From an uncultured Bacilli bacterium (GTDB lineage Bacteria > Bacillota_I > Bacilli_A > RF39 > UBA660), in contig CAJUBJ010000002.1 in assembly GCA_910584655.1 (NCBI GenBank), positions 195,480 through 259,479 on the forward strand: a stretch of 64,000 bases of DNA, given 5' to 3'. Positions 55,337 through 63,727 of the stretch are shown here, piece by piece (position 1 is the stretch's first letter; every line of letters starts with the position of its first letter). The notes beneath the pieces are model-generated. The model was not told the DNA's origin. It ran no database searches and was given only the letters and a program-made list of their open reading frames with translations. The translations under genes were made by a program, and so were the position numbers.

Positions 55337-56866
55337 TTATGATATGTCTACTACTTTACCTATAAAAATTATATCTTCTGTTTCGTTATTTTTAATTGCA
55401 AAAGCAAATGGTCTATTTAATATTACACTTCTTTTTGTTTCTTCAATAGTCATTGTTTCTAAGTTTTCTTTATTAATGCCACTTATCTTTGTTCCTTTTT
55501 CACCTATTGTTATTGTATTTTTTTGAGTGAACTTAGAAATGTGCATTTGATTTTCAGTTAATTTTGTAAAGTTGGCTTTTTCCGTAAATATATCATTTAT
55601 ATTATAATTTGATAATAATGGAATTAAGTCAGTTTCATATTGAAAACTAAATTGAGGCAATCCTATTAAAACAGAATCCTTCTTTTGTGAATTAATAAGA
55701 GAATTTAAATTTAAGTTACTCAAGCTAAAATATCCTTGTTTTTTTGGTAGAATGGCTACAAAGCTATATTGTTTATTTTTAAAGTCTTTTATAAAACCTG
55801 TTGCATATTCATTTTCAATAAGAGTAGCATCAGTACTATACATCATATTCACTATTGAAACTTCATCATTAAATTTATAAAATTCTTTAGGAATTGTAGA
55901 ATTAAATTTAAAAGGAGTTTCCCATTCATAATCAAAATATAAAGAACTAACCATAATATAATTATTATTTAAGTCTGTATTTTCAATTATCCTGTTTATG
56001 TTGTTACCAGATATTTCTTTTATTTTATTATTTATATAATTTAGAGTCTCTTTTTGATTATTAAAGTCAAGAGATGTTATTGGAATAGTGTAGTCTTGTG
56101 TATCTTTAATAAATTTTTCTTTTATATTTTTTTCACTTAAGATATTATTTGTAAAAAGCTCTGTATAATTAGTCAATTTATTAGATATTTGATATGTTTC
56201 GTATTCATCTAGAACTTCATCTAATAAACTATTTAAAGTATATTCATTTATAGTTTTTTCTTTTTCATTCAAGGTATAATTTTTTATTGCTTCTTCACTG
56301 ATGACATTCTGATTATTAAGACAGTCATATGTTAGAGATATTTTTTTTAATAGTAATTGTAAATCATTTTTTTCACTATTGTTTAGGAAACCTATTTTGT
56401 TGATGTTTAACTCATCATATTTTTTTATCTTAAATTCTCCTATATAAGTTTCATAAATTTTTTTATAGTTTTCATTTAAAAAACTAGAAGAATTTTGCTT
56501 TTGAAATTTAATATTCATTTCTTCATTCAGTTCATTGTTATTATTTTTAAAATAATTTTTTATTTCTTTACTACTATTATTATCTGTTCCATTATAAAGA
56601 TAAGCTAAACTACTATTTATATTAAATGGTGATATAACTATATTAGAATTATAGTCTATATAATCTATTAAATTAGCACTTGTATTTGCACTATAAAGAC
56701 TACCAGTAAAATACTTAGTATCTTCTTCTTGATTATTTCTTTTTTTCTTATAATTAACTCCTATTATAGTTGAAGTTACAAATAAAAATATGATAAGTAT
56801 TAACAATGCAATTTTTATTTTAGGTTCTTTTCTTGATGAGGAGTTTCTTTTCTTACTCGTATTCAA
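55337..56866 (-). CDS. Membrane-anchored serpin
   Basis: A 509-residue protein: N-terminal basic cytosolic tail, one helix (about 19-36), then a serpin domain. Serpin landmarks: NIVISPFNINSSLAYLYNG near the start, NYIMVSSLYFDYEWETPF in the shutter region, and the C-terminal NRPFAFAIKN...IIFIGKV. The hinge before the reactive loop reads EKGTKISGIN, whereas inhibitory serpins have EEGTEAAAAT, so loop insertion is doubtful. The start codon is TTG at 56866 with AGAGG 8 bases upstream. Serpins are known in gut bacteria as anti-protease factors; inhibitory activity here is questionable. Confidence 0.82.
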   Translation of the reverse strand: MNTSKKRNSSSRKEPKIKIALLILIIFLFVTSTIIGVNYKKKRNNQEEDTKYFTGSLYSANTSANLIDYIDYNSNIVISPFNINSSLAYLYNGTDNNSSKEIKNYFKNNNNELNEEMNIKFQKQNSSSFLNENYKKIYETYIGEFKIKKYDELNINKIGFLNNSEKNDLQLLLKKISLTYDCLNNQNVISEEAIKNYTLNEKEKTINEYTLNSLLDEVLDEYETYQISNKLTNYTELFTNNILSEKNIKEKFIKDTQDYTIPITSLDFNNQKETLNYINNKIKEISGNNINRIIENTDLNNNYIMVSSLYFDYEWETPFKFNSTIPKEFYKFNDEVSIVNMMYSTDATLIENEYATGFIKDFKNKQYSFVAILPKKQGYFSLSNLNLNSLINSQKKDSVLIGLPQFSFQYETDLIPLLSNYNINDIFTEKANFTKLTENQMHISKFTQKNTITIGEKGTKISGINKENLETMTIEETKRSVILNRPFAFAIKNNETEDIIFIGKVVDIS

Positions 56867-56930
56867 GTGAAGCACCTCTTTCTATACATCTTTTTAATGC
56901 GCATTGTTATTATATCATATTTTTTATAAT

Positions 56931-57392
56931 TTAAAGTTTTATTTCTTTTTTTATCATTTTTATTATTATATTAAATAAAATATAGAATAGTAGTATCCAT
57001 ATAACTATTGAAATTGCTAAAAATGTGTATTCTTCTTTATTGATGCAATATATTACATCTAGTAACATTACTGATAATAATAAAGTTAGAAAAATACCTA
57101 TTAGAGTATATTTACAAAGACGATTTGTACCAATTATCTTATTATCAATATATTCTATAACTTCTTCATTGCCATTTTTACCAAACATCATTGAAACAAG
57201 AGTTAGCATTGTTTTAGTTATATTTGTTAAACATAAGGTACTAAATAAGAATAACATAGGAATCGTAATAAAAAGATAAAAATAATGTAATGTTACTAGT
57301 AATTTGTATAATATTATAGAAATTGTTAAATATAATATTATACTTATTATATAAAATGTTATATTAATTATTTTGTTTCTTTTTAATTCCAT
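56931..57392 (-). CDS. Four-helix membrane protein, unknown
   Basis: A 153-residue protein with four hydrophobic helices in two pairs separated by a charged loop (about residues 70-90). Start at 57392 follows GGGTGAC. Lies between the exonuclease-like and serpin genes on the same strand. No family recognised. Confidence 0.6.
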   Translation of the reverse strand: MELKRNKIINITFYIISIILYLTISIILYKLLVTLHYFYLFITIPMLFLFSTLCLTNITKTMLTLVSMMFGKNGNEEVIEYIDNKIIGTNRLCKYTLIGIFLTLLLSVMLLDVIYCINKEEYTFLAISIVIWILLFYILFNIIIKMIKKEIKL

Positions 57393-57437
57393 CTTAGTCA
57401 CCCTTTTATTTATTCTTGATAATATTATATCATAAAA

Positions 57438-57893
57438 CTATAAATGTTTAATTAATGATTCATATAAAATATCAACTATATAGTTTGATGGTTCTAATTC
57501 ATATTTTTTTATTAATTCATCAATTATATTATCATTATATTTTGTATCAAGATATTTAAATATTGATTCTTTATGGTTTGTAAGAGTTTCTAAAAAATTT
57601 TCAGTATATAAATTATCTATAATAAGAAGTGGTAAATCATTTGACCATTCTTTAAATTCTTCAAGTATTTCTTTTGTACTATTTTTATAAGTGAAAGATG
57701 ACTTGTCATAACTTATCAAGTCTTTGAAATCTTGAAGTGCAATAAGATCTTCTCTTAATCTAAAATCAAAGCGATCTAATAGTTTTAGTCCATCTAATTT
57801 AATTGCTGATAGTTGAATTATATCTCCTTTTTTTGGATGGATTGCTGTAGGTATTATTTCTAATATTATATATTTTTCTTCTAATAAATTCAT
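57438..57893 (-). CDS. Degenerate exonuclease-like protein
   Basis: A 151-residue protein. Residues about 6-50 (YIILEIIPTAIHPKKGDIIQLSAIKLDGLKLLDRFDF) have the strand-loop-strand pattern of the DnaQ-type exonuclease N terminus, but the metal-binding DxE is replaced by EII and the family's later acidic residues are not evident. So a 3'-5' exonuclease fold without activity is possible; resemblance is moderate. Ribosome site AAAGGAAC. Confidence 0.45.
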   Translation of the reverse strand: MNLLEEKYIILEIIPTAIHPKKGDIIQLSAIKLDGLKLLDRFDFRLREDLIALQDFKDLISYDKSSFTYKNSTKEILEEFKEWSNDLPLLIIDNLYTENFLETLTNHKESIFKYLDTKYNDNIIDELIKKYELEPSNYIVDILYESLIKHL

Positions 57894-57925
57894 AATCTTG
57901 TTCCTTTCTAAAAAATATTATATCA

Positions 57926-57957
57926 CAAAAAAGGAGGCCTCATTAATGAGTTCCTCC
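57926..57957 (-). terminator. Terminator
   Basis: GGAGG/CCTCC outer stem (57933-57937 with 57953-57957) with inner CTCATT/AATGAG and minus-strand U6. It lies about 205 bases past the secreted-protein gene; the stretch between is featureless and AT-rich. Confidence 0.7.
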
Positions 57958-58162
57958 GTAGTATACAATTTTTATAATTAGTAAATTTTTTTGTCATTTA
58001 ATTTTTTCAACTTTGGTCATTTTTTGTTTTTTCAATAATAAATTTTTATTTTTTTAGATTTTTATATTTTGTTTTTTTATCAGTATGCAGCTAGAACTAT
58101 TTTCTGCATCTGTTTGTCAAATTTTTTCCAGAATTATAATATAATTTTATAGTTAAAGTATT

Positions 58163-58939
58163 TTACCATTTTCCATTCCATTTTGCTATAGCAGATGCCA
58201 TAGAATCGTAATAAGGATCGATACTAGCATATAGCCCGATACCATCAGAACCAACAGCAAATTCTTTTGCTAAGTTATAACTTATTACTTTTTGAGCATG
58301 AGAATAATCTGCAGCACAAACTTGTTCTATAACAGTTGTATTTGGATCAGTTTTAGCAACTATTACTTGGATATCTTGTGATAAAGATGATAATTCACCA
58401 CTTGGCAATTGGAACATTGCACCATAGCCAAATTTTCCACGATAGTTATAGAATCCTGCAGTTTTTGTATAACATGTACCATCTTTCATACAATAATTTT
58501 GTTTTAATGATTCGCCACCTAAAATTTTAACGCTAGCATAGAAACCAAGACCCATAATATCATAGCTTCTTGTTGCTGGCATATTTTTCCAAGTTAATGT
58601 GGCAGAATATTTAAATTGATCATATGCATTTTGCCAAATTGTTGATACAAGTCTTTTATAAGATGTTTCTGTATAAGTTTGAGGGCTTATACCATCTTCT
58701 GTTGGCGCATTCCTATATTCTTCTTCACTAATCTCTACTGTAATAGATGATACTTCATTCATTTCAGCAGCTACCATAATATCAGAATTTCCTAATACAG
58801 AAGTAGTTTTATAATATTTAGTTGTTTGGGCAACGACTTTAAATTCACTATCTTCTGTTACTGTTATTATTTCAGCATTAACTTTTGTCATACATGCAAA
58901 TAATAGTATGAATGCTAAAATACTTTTTTTGAACTTCAC
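58163..58939 (-). CDS. Secreted protein, unknown
   Basis: A 258-residue protein with a signal peptide (MKFKKS, core to about residue 18, cleavage near VNA-EI). The mature part is beta-rich with one conserved-looking Cys pair (NYCMKDGTCY) likely forming a disulfide, plus a later Cys, and no membrane anchor. GTG start at 58939 behind a perfect AGGAGG, a sign of high expression. The upstream region has palindromic direct repeats next to a weak -35. No family recognised. Confidence 0.72.
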   Translation of the reverse strand: MKFKKSILAFILLFACMTKVNAEIITVTEDSEFKVVAQTTKYYKTTSVLGNSDIMVAAEMNEVSSITVEISEEEYRNAPTEDGISPQTYTETSYKRLVSTIWQNAYDQFKYSATLTWKNMPATRSYDIMGLGFYASVKILGGESLKQNYCMKDGTCYTKTAGFYNYRGKFGYGAMFQLPSGELSSLSQDIQVIVAKTDPNTTVIEQVCAADYSHAQKVISYNLAKEFAVGSDGIGLYASIDPYYDSMASAIAKWNGKW

Positions 58940-58963
58940 TTTTTACCTCCTTTCTACCTTTTT

Positions 58964-58969
58964 ATCGTA
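58964..58969 (-). promoter_or_regulatory. -10 element of the secreted-protein gene
   Basis: TACGAT with extended TG on the minus strand; no -35 consensus at the proper distance (CCAAAA at 58987-58992), which suggests activator dependence. Confidence 0.4.
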
Positions 58970-58992
58970 GCACAAAATGAGTTGAGTTTTGG

Positions 58993-59025
58993 TAGAGTTT
59001 AACTCGAATTAGTAGAGTTTGACTC
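58993..59025 (-). promoter_or_regulatory. Tandem palindromic operator, likely activator site
   Basis: TAGAGTTTAACTC (58993-59005) and TAGAGTTTGACTC (59013-59025) form a direct repeat with a period of 20 bp, each copy being an inverted repeat around its centre. Centres fall at about -42 and -62 relative to the predicted start of the secreted-protein gene, the standard geometry of an activator. Confidence 0.55.
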
Positions 59026-59091
59026 TACTTTTTGATTTTTTAGCTAAAATATAATTGCTATTTGTTGAACTTTATAAATATTTTATGTAAA

Positions 59092-59865
59092 TTACGTGAA
59101 TTTTCTTATTAAAGCTATTTCTTGTTCATTTTCATAAACCATTCGATCTTTTTTATAACATTCAACTTTTAACTTGGCATTAGAGAAAAATTCTTCACTA
59201 GAATATAAATTTACATCACTATTATAGAAACTTTCATTATTAAAATCGATTGTTTCTATTATTTCACTTATGGTAAATTTCTTATCATCTGGATATGAAC
59301 TTGCAAAATAAAATACACTTTCTTCATTTATCTCTAAACTTATTTTTATATTTTGAACATTTAATTCTTCTACTATTCCTCTTTTAGTATCTTGGTATGA
59401 GATATCTTTAATCAGAACCATACTATCTTGTTTATTAAACATTAAATAACCATTAACTGTGAAATTTTCCTCAAAGCTTTTAATTTCATATACTTTTACT
59501 TCTTTAGTATCGTTTTTTCTTTTATAGTTTATTTTAATGACTGTAAAAGTAATTAGAATTATAGAAATTAAGACAAGTAAAATTACTAAAGATATAATAA
59601 ATACTAATTTAGGATTTTTATTTTGTTCTTTTTCTTCAGAATCATCAGGATTAGAAACATTTGTATTATTTAAATAACTTAATAATTCAAACATATCAGC
59701 ATCTAAAACTTTACATATTGGTTCTACCATAGATATATCTGGTAAATTACATCCACATTCCCATTTACTAACTGCAGTATTACTTATACCTAATCTTGCT
59801 GCTAACTGCTTTTGGGTAAGACCTTTTTCTTTTCTTAATTTTATAATATAATCTTCTAATTTCAT
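59092..59865 (-). CDS. Transmembrane XRE-family regulator
   Basis: A 257-residue one-component regulator. Residues 1-62 are a Cro/CI-type helix-turn-helix (LRKEKGLTQKQLAARLGISN, AVSKWECGCNLPD), followed by an acidic linker, one membrane helix (about 87-113) and an external beta-rich domain of about 140 residues that may sense a signal. Start at 59865 follows GGGAGTG; the longer frame lacks a site. It lies just upstream of the secreted-protein gene and the palindromic repeats. Target inferred from position. Confidence 0.75.
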   Translation of the reverse strand: MKLEDYIIKLRKEKGLTQKQLAARLGISNTAVSKWECGCNLPDISMVEPICKVLDADMFELLSYLNNTNVSNPDDSEEKEQNKNPKLVFIISLVILLVLISIILITFTVIKINYKRKNDTKEVKVYEIKSFEENFTVNGYLMFNKQDSMVLIKDISYQDTKRGIVEELNVQNIKISLEINEESVFYFASSYPDDKKFTISEIIETIDFNNESFYNSDVNLYSSEEFFSNAKLKVECYKKDRMVYENEQEIALIRKFT

Positions 59866-59897
59866 AAACGTCACTCCCACTAAAGGTTTTACAAAAA

Positions 59898-59923
59898 TAA
59901 AAAGCACTCTATGTAAGAGTACT
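59898..59923 (-). terminator. Terminator of the ParB-like gene
   Basis: An 8-bp stem with one wobble (59903-59910 with 59916-59923) and minus-strand U-run. Confidence 0.75.
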
Positions 59924-60033
59924 TAGTATATTTTTAATGTTATAAAAATTTTGGTAACTAATAATCACTCATGTACACAAAGAAATTTTAACTTTTTTCT
60001 TACTTTGTAATTATAACATAATTTTTAGAATTT

Positions 60034-61932
60034 TTAAGGTTTTGTTTTATAAATATATCTTAATACATTATATCCTTCTTGATAAGCAGATTCTTTTAAG
60101 AGCTCTTCATCATAATTTTTTAATTGTGGATTATTTAATAGAACTTCTAAAAATTTATCCCAATCTAGCTCAATCAATTTAGGATTTTCATCTAACATTT
60201 TTATTATTATTTCTCCTATTTTACTTCTTTTATATTTTTCTTTAGCATAGGTTATCATTGTATGTGGTTGATTAAAAATGTTATCTAATTGATTAGTATG
60301 AGAAATATATAAGTATATGTAATATATTTGATAATAATTAAGAGTACATTTATTTATTGATAATCCATTTATTGTAATTGGTGTTTTTTTTATATAATTT
60401 ATTAAATCTAATAAATTCATTGTATATATATCTTCTTCTAGTGTACTAATTAAATAATTTTTTAATTTTTCATAATCTATTTCTTTTGTATTAGTTGTTT
60501 TATCTAATAGAAATTCATTTTCAGTTTTATTTATTAATAATTTTTTGAATAGTTCATTTAATTCTATAATATTTTTTACATAATATATATTTTCATTTAC
60601 TATAATTAATAATTCTATTTCATCATTAGTGATATCGATTTTTAATAAATAGATATCTCTATATTTTTCTTTTAATTGTTTTACGATATTATTAATTTCG
60701 TCACTATATGTTTTTTCAATGTATAGAGGAATAGTTAAGTTTCTTCTAAGTGTATCTAGTATTCCTTCTTTTTCATAACTTTTAAAATATAAACTATAAA
60801 TATATTTTAGATAAAGGAGACGATGACGACCATTTCTTATTAAATATTTACCATCACATTCTCTAATTATAATGTCATTTTTTCTTTTTATAGAATTAAT
60901 GTTAGCTTGATAATTACTCGGATCTATTCCTTGAGTATTATTTGTATCAAGAAGTCCATAAACTAAATCTATATCATAATTTATATCTCCTGTTAATTCT
61001 GTATTAATGTATATAAATTCATCATCTATACATTTTGTTTCATATCTACTATAAAAAAGTGGTAAAGTAATATCTTCTTTTTCTTTAGGTTCTATATATT
61101 TTTCTCCTGTTTTAAAGTCTATTTTTGTTCCTAAACTGAATTTTCTATTTTGAGCGCACATCATTATTAGTTTATATCTACTTGGTATACTTAGGAAATT
61201 TAAAAATGGAATTCCTAATCTAGAACATAATCTTTTTTCATTATCTTCTTGATGAATTATCAAACTATTATTTGAATTTTGTATTAACGTTATAAAAATA
61301 TCTTGACCAATAAATTTATTCAGTAAATTTATAATTGATGCTATAGATTGTTCATTTTGTAAATGTATATTCTTTAGTCTTTTTAAAATAATTTTTTTAT
61401 AATAATCTTGTTCACTTTCACCTACTATTATAGGTTCTTCTTGATTTAGTGGTTGCTTTAAAATGTTTTCAAATATAATTGATGGTGAAGTAAAAGCACT
61501 ATCAATTGAATCTTCTATGTTGTCAAAAACAACAACTGAACTGGTTTGCATATATGAAGGAATAAATGATATATTATTAGCTAATTTTTCTAAACTGCTA
61601 TTAATAGATGTTAATTGTCTTAGAGGTACGATTGGATTTATTCCATATAATTGAACATAATTTTGATAATATCCATTATATGAAGTGTATATTATATTAT
61701 CTAATTTTTTATTAGGATAAGAATTTATTTTAGAAAACAGATCTTCAAAGTTAATAAAAACTAAATTATCAGTTGTTAAGTAATATGAAATAATTTTTTT
61801 GATATTTATTGCTACTTGATTAATGTCATTATTTGAATACGAACATAAAGACATAAGAAAATTAACAGATTTAAATAAGCTGTTAATAAACTGACAACGT
61901 TTTTTTAAATTATCTTTAGTTTTTCTAAACAA
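60034..61932 (-). CDS. Protein with ParB-like segment, otherwise unknown
   Basis: A 632-residue soluble protein. Residues about 340-378 (DPSNYQANINSIK, then DGKYLIRNGRHRLLYL) match the pattern of the ParB/sulfiredoxin core, where the GxxR region binds nucleotide. The rest is helical and Asn/Ile/Lys-rich with no recognised domain. The start is uncertain: TTG at 61932 has AAAGGA at 9 bases, while the ATG at 61941 touches that site and so is less likely. Function unknown. Confidence 0.55.
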   Translation of the reverse strand: MFRKTKDNLKKRCQFINSLFKSVNFLMSLCSYSNNDINQVAINIKKIISYYLTTDNLVFINFEDLFSKINSYPNKKLDNIIYTSYNGYYQNYVQLYGINPIVPLRQLTSINSSLEKLANNISFIPSYMQTSSVVVFDNIEDSIDSAFTSPSIIFENILKQPLNQEEPIIVGESEQDYYKKIILKRLKNIHLQNEQSIASIINLLNKFIGQDIFITLIQNSNNSLIIHQEDNEKRLCSRLGIPFLNFLSIPSRYKLIMMCAQNRKFSLGTKIDFKTGEKYIEPKEKEDITLPLFYSRYETKCIDDEFIYINTELTGDINYDIDLVYGLLDTNNTQGIDPSNYQANINSIKRKNDIIIRECDGKYLIRNGRHRLLYLKYIYSLYFKSYEKEGILDTLRRNLTIPLYIEKTYSDEINNIVKQLKEKYRDIYLLKIDITNDEIELLIIVNENIYYVKNIIELNELFKKLLINKTENEFLLDKTTNTKEIDYEKLKNYLISTLEEDIYTMNLLDLINYIKKTPITINGLSINKCTLNYYQIYYIYLYISHTNQLDNIFNQPHTMITYAKEKYKRSKIGEIIIKMLDENPKLIELDWDKFLEVLLNNPQLKNYDEELLKESAYQEGYNVLRYIYKTKP

Positions 61933-61954
61933 TATTATCATTCCTTTATAAAAT

Positions 61955-61976
61955 AAAAAGCATGAAAAACATGCTT
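61955..61976 (-). terminator. Terminator
   Basis: A perfect 7-bp AAGCATG stem (61958-61964 with 61970-61976) with U-rich tail, ending the 61979 gene. Confidence 0.75.
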
Positions 61977-61978
61977 GA

Positions 61979-62392
61979 TTATTCGCAAATCTTTTTTACA
62001 TAGTCATATAAAGAAGAATTATATTCATATAGATTATTGTTGTCACTACGATAAATATAATTTTTTTCTTCGCCATCAAATGCTATATAACTGTCTTTTG
62101 ACATTATTTTGTAATTTCCTTTTATTTGACCTTTTACTTTTTTTGAATCATCTAATTTATTTATTTTGCGAAACTCAGTATTTATAGTTAATATATCGTC
62201 TGTACTGGAAGAACATTCACGATATTCATATTGTTTTGATTCTTCATCTATAACATATAGTTTATATACTTTTAAATCTATGTTTTCTTTTGTTGGTGTT
62301 TTGGCGTTACTAAATATAAATGCAAGTATGCAAATTGTTATCATTATTGTACCAACTAAAATCGCTATTTTTATTTCTTTATTGTCTGACAT
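61979..62392 (-). CDS. Membrane-anchored protein, unknown
   Basis: A 137-residue protein with one N-terminal helix (about 10-28) and a small external domain with two cysteines. Ribosome site AGGAG. No family recognised. Confidence 0.6.
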   Translation of the reverse strand: MSDNKEIKIAILVGTIMITICILAFIFSNAKTPTKENIDLKVYKLYVIDEESKQYEYRECSSSTDDILTINTEFRKINKLDDSKKVKGQIKGNYKIMSKDSYIAFDGEEKNYIYRSDNNNLYEYNSSLYDYVKKICE

Positions 62393-62458
62393 ACTATCAT
62401 CTCCTAGTTAAGTATAACATATTTTTGCTTTTTATTTAATTACTATATTCATATATTA

Positions 62459-63661
62459 TTAGCGTAAATTTAGCACACACATACTTTCAATATGTTGTGT
62501 AAATGGGAACATATCTAAACCTTTTATAGTTACAACATTGTAATAAGCGGATAATTCTTTTAAATCTCTTGCTAGTGTCATAGGGTCACAAGAAACATAA
62601 ATTATTTTATTAGGTTTAAAGTTAATAATAGTTTCTTTTGTTTTCTCGTCTAATCCTGCTCTTGGTGGGTCAACAATTATTGTATCTATTTTCTCTTTTA
62701 TTTTTGGTAAGCACTCTGCTACATCACCTAGCATATAAAAAATGTTGTCTCTTTTGTTTATTTTTGAATTAGATATTGCATTTAAAACTGCATTTTTTAC
62801 TATCTCAATACCAAAAGCCTTTTTAGCATTTTTGGATGCATTAATTCCTAAAGTCCCTACACCACAATATAAATCTAGAATTACTTCATCATTGTCTATA
62901 TATTCGCTAATTAAGTTAAATATTTTAGAACATATATATCTATTAATTTGAAAGAATGAGTCATATGAAACTGTAAATAATTGGTGATTTATTATTTCAA
63001 TAAAGCTTGTGTCTCCTTCTATTGATTGATCATTTAAGATAATTCCTGCTATTTTATGGTTAGATTTTAAATAGTTAATGTCTGGTTTAATTTTATCTTT
63101 TGATTTTATCCAGATTAATAATTCATTATTATAATTAGAACGAATTACTAATTCGCCATTTTTTATATTTAAATATTTAATGTCATTAATAAAATTTTTT
63201 ATTGCTTCTTCTGCCAATAAACATTTATCTATTTCTATTAATTCATGAGAAGAATTTTGATAATATCCATATTTTCCATTAACTATTTTTAAAGTTATTT
63301 TATTACGATATGAAAGAGTATTAAGACTTGGTATTATTTCAATATTATATTTAATGTTAGCATATTTTGAAATTATTCCTTCAAGTTTTTCTTTTTTATA
63401 TTTTAATGTGTCTTCGTATTTACTATGGAGTAATTCACATCCTCCGCAATAACCAAAATATTTACATGGACTTTCAACTCTATTTTTACTTTTTATTAAA
63501 TATTCTGTAACTATTGCTTCGTTGTATTTCTTTGATTCTTTTGTTAATTTAATATTAACTATTTCTCCTGGAATAGTATTTGGAACAAATGTAATCTTAG
63601 AATCTATGTAACATATTCCGCGACCTTGATTATCAAACTTTTCTATTTTTACTTCATTCAT
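62459..63661 (-). CDS. rlmD: 23S rRNA (uracil-5-)-methyltransferase, RlmD/RlmCD type
   Basis: A 400-residue TrmA/RumA family enzyme methylating uridine C5 in rRNA. Short N-terminal TRAM-like region; Fe-S ligands Cys66, Cys72, Cys75 and a later Cys in IDKC; SAM site LDLYCGVGTLG; catalytic segment IVDPPRAGLD and YVSCDP with the nucleophilic Cys. Length is close to the family. Site of methylation (1939 or 747/1939) cannot be told. Ribosome site GAGG. Confidence 0.92.
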   Translation of the reverse strand: MNEVKIEKFDNQGRGICYIDSKITFVPNTIPGEIVNIKLTKESKKYNEAIVTEYLIKSKNRVESPCKYFGYCGGCELLHSKYEDTLKYKKEKLEGIISKYANIKYNIEIIPSLNTLSYRNKITLKIVNGKYGYYQNSSHELIEIDKCLLAEEAIKNFINDIKYLNIKNGELVIRSNYNNELLIWIKSKDKIKPDINYLKSNHKIAGIILNDQSIEGDTSFIEIINHQLFTVSYDSFFQINRYICSKIFNLISEYIDNDEVILDLYCGVGTLGINASKNAKKAFGIEIVKNAVLNAISNSKINKRDNIFYMLGDVAECLPKIKEKIDTIIVDPPRAGLDEKTKETIINFKPNKIIYVSCDPMTLARDLKELSAYYNVVTIKGLDMFPFTQHIESMCVLNLR

Positions 63662-63703
63662 ATTGGTACCTCATCTTTATTATACTATATTTTTTGCAAT
63701 AAT

Positions 63704-63727
63704 AAAAAAGAAGTAGAGTACTTCTTT
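63704..63727 (-). terminator. Terminator of the Rpn-type gene
   Basis: A perfect 9-bp stem (63707-63715 with 63719-63727), 3-base loop and minus-strand U6. Confidence 0.85.

Noticed and set aside
57958..58162. Possible small RNA in the long AT-rich gap (TTGACA on the minus strand near 58118)
   Set aside because: No -10 at the right distance and no conserved structure can be seen.
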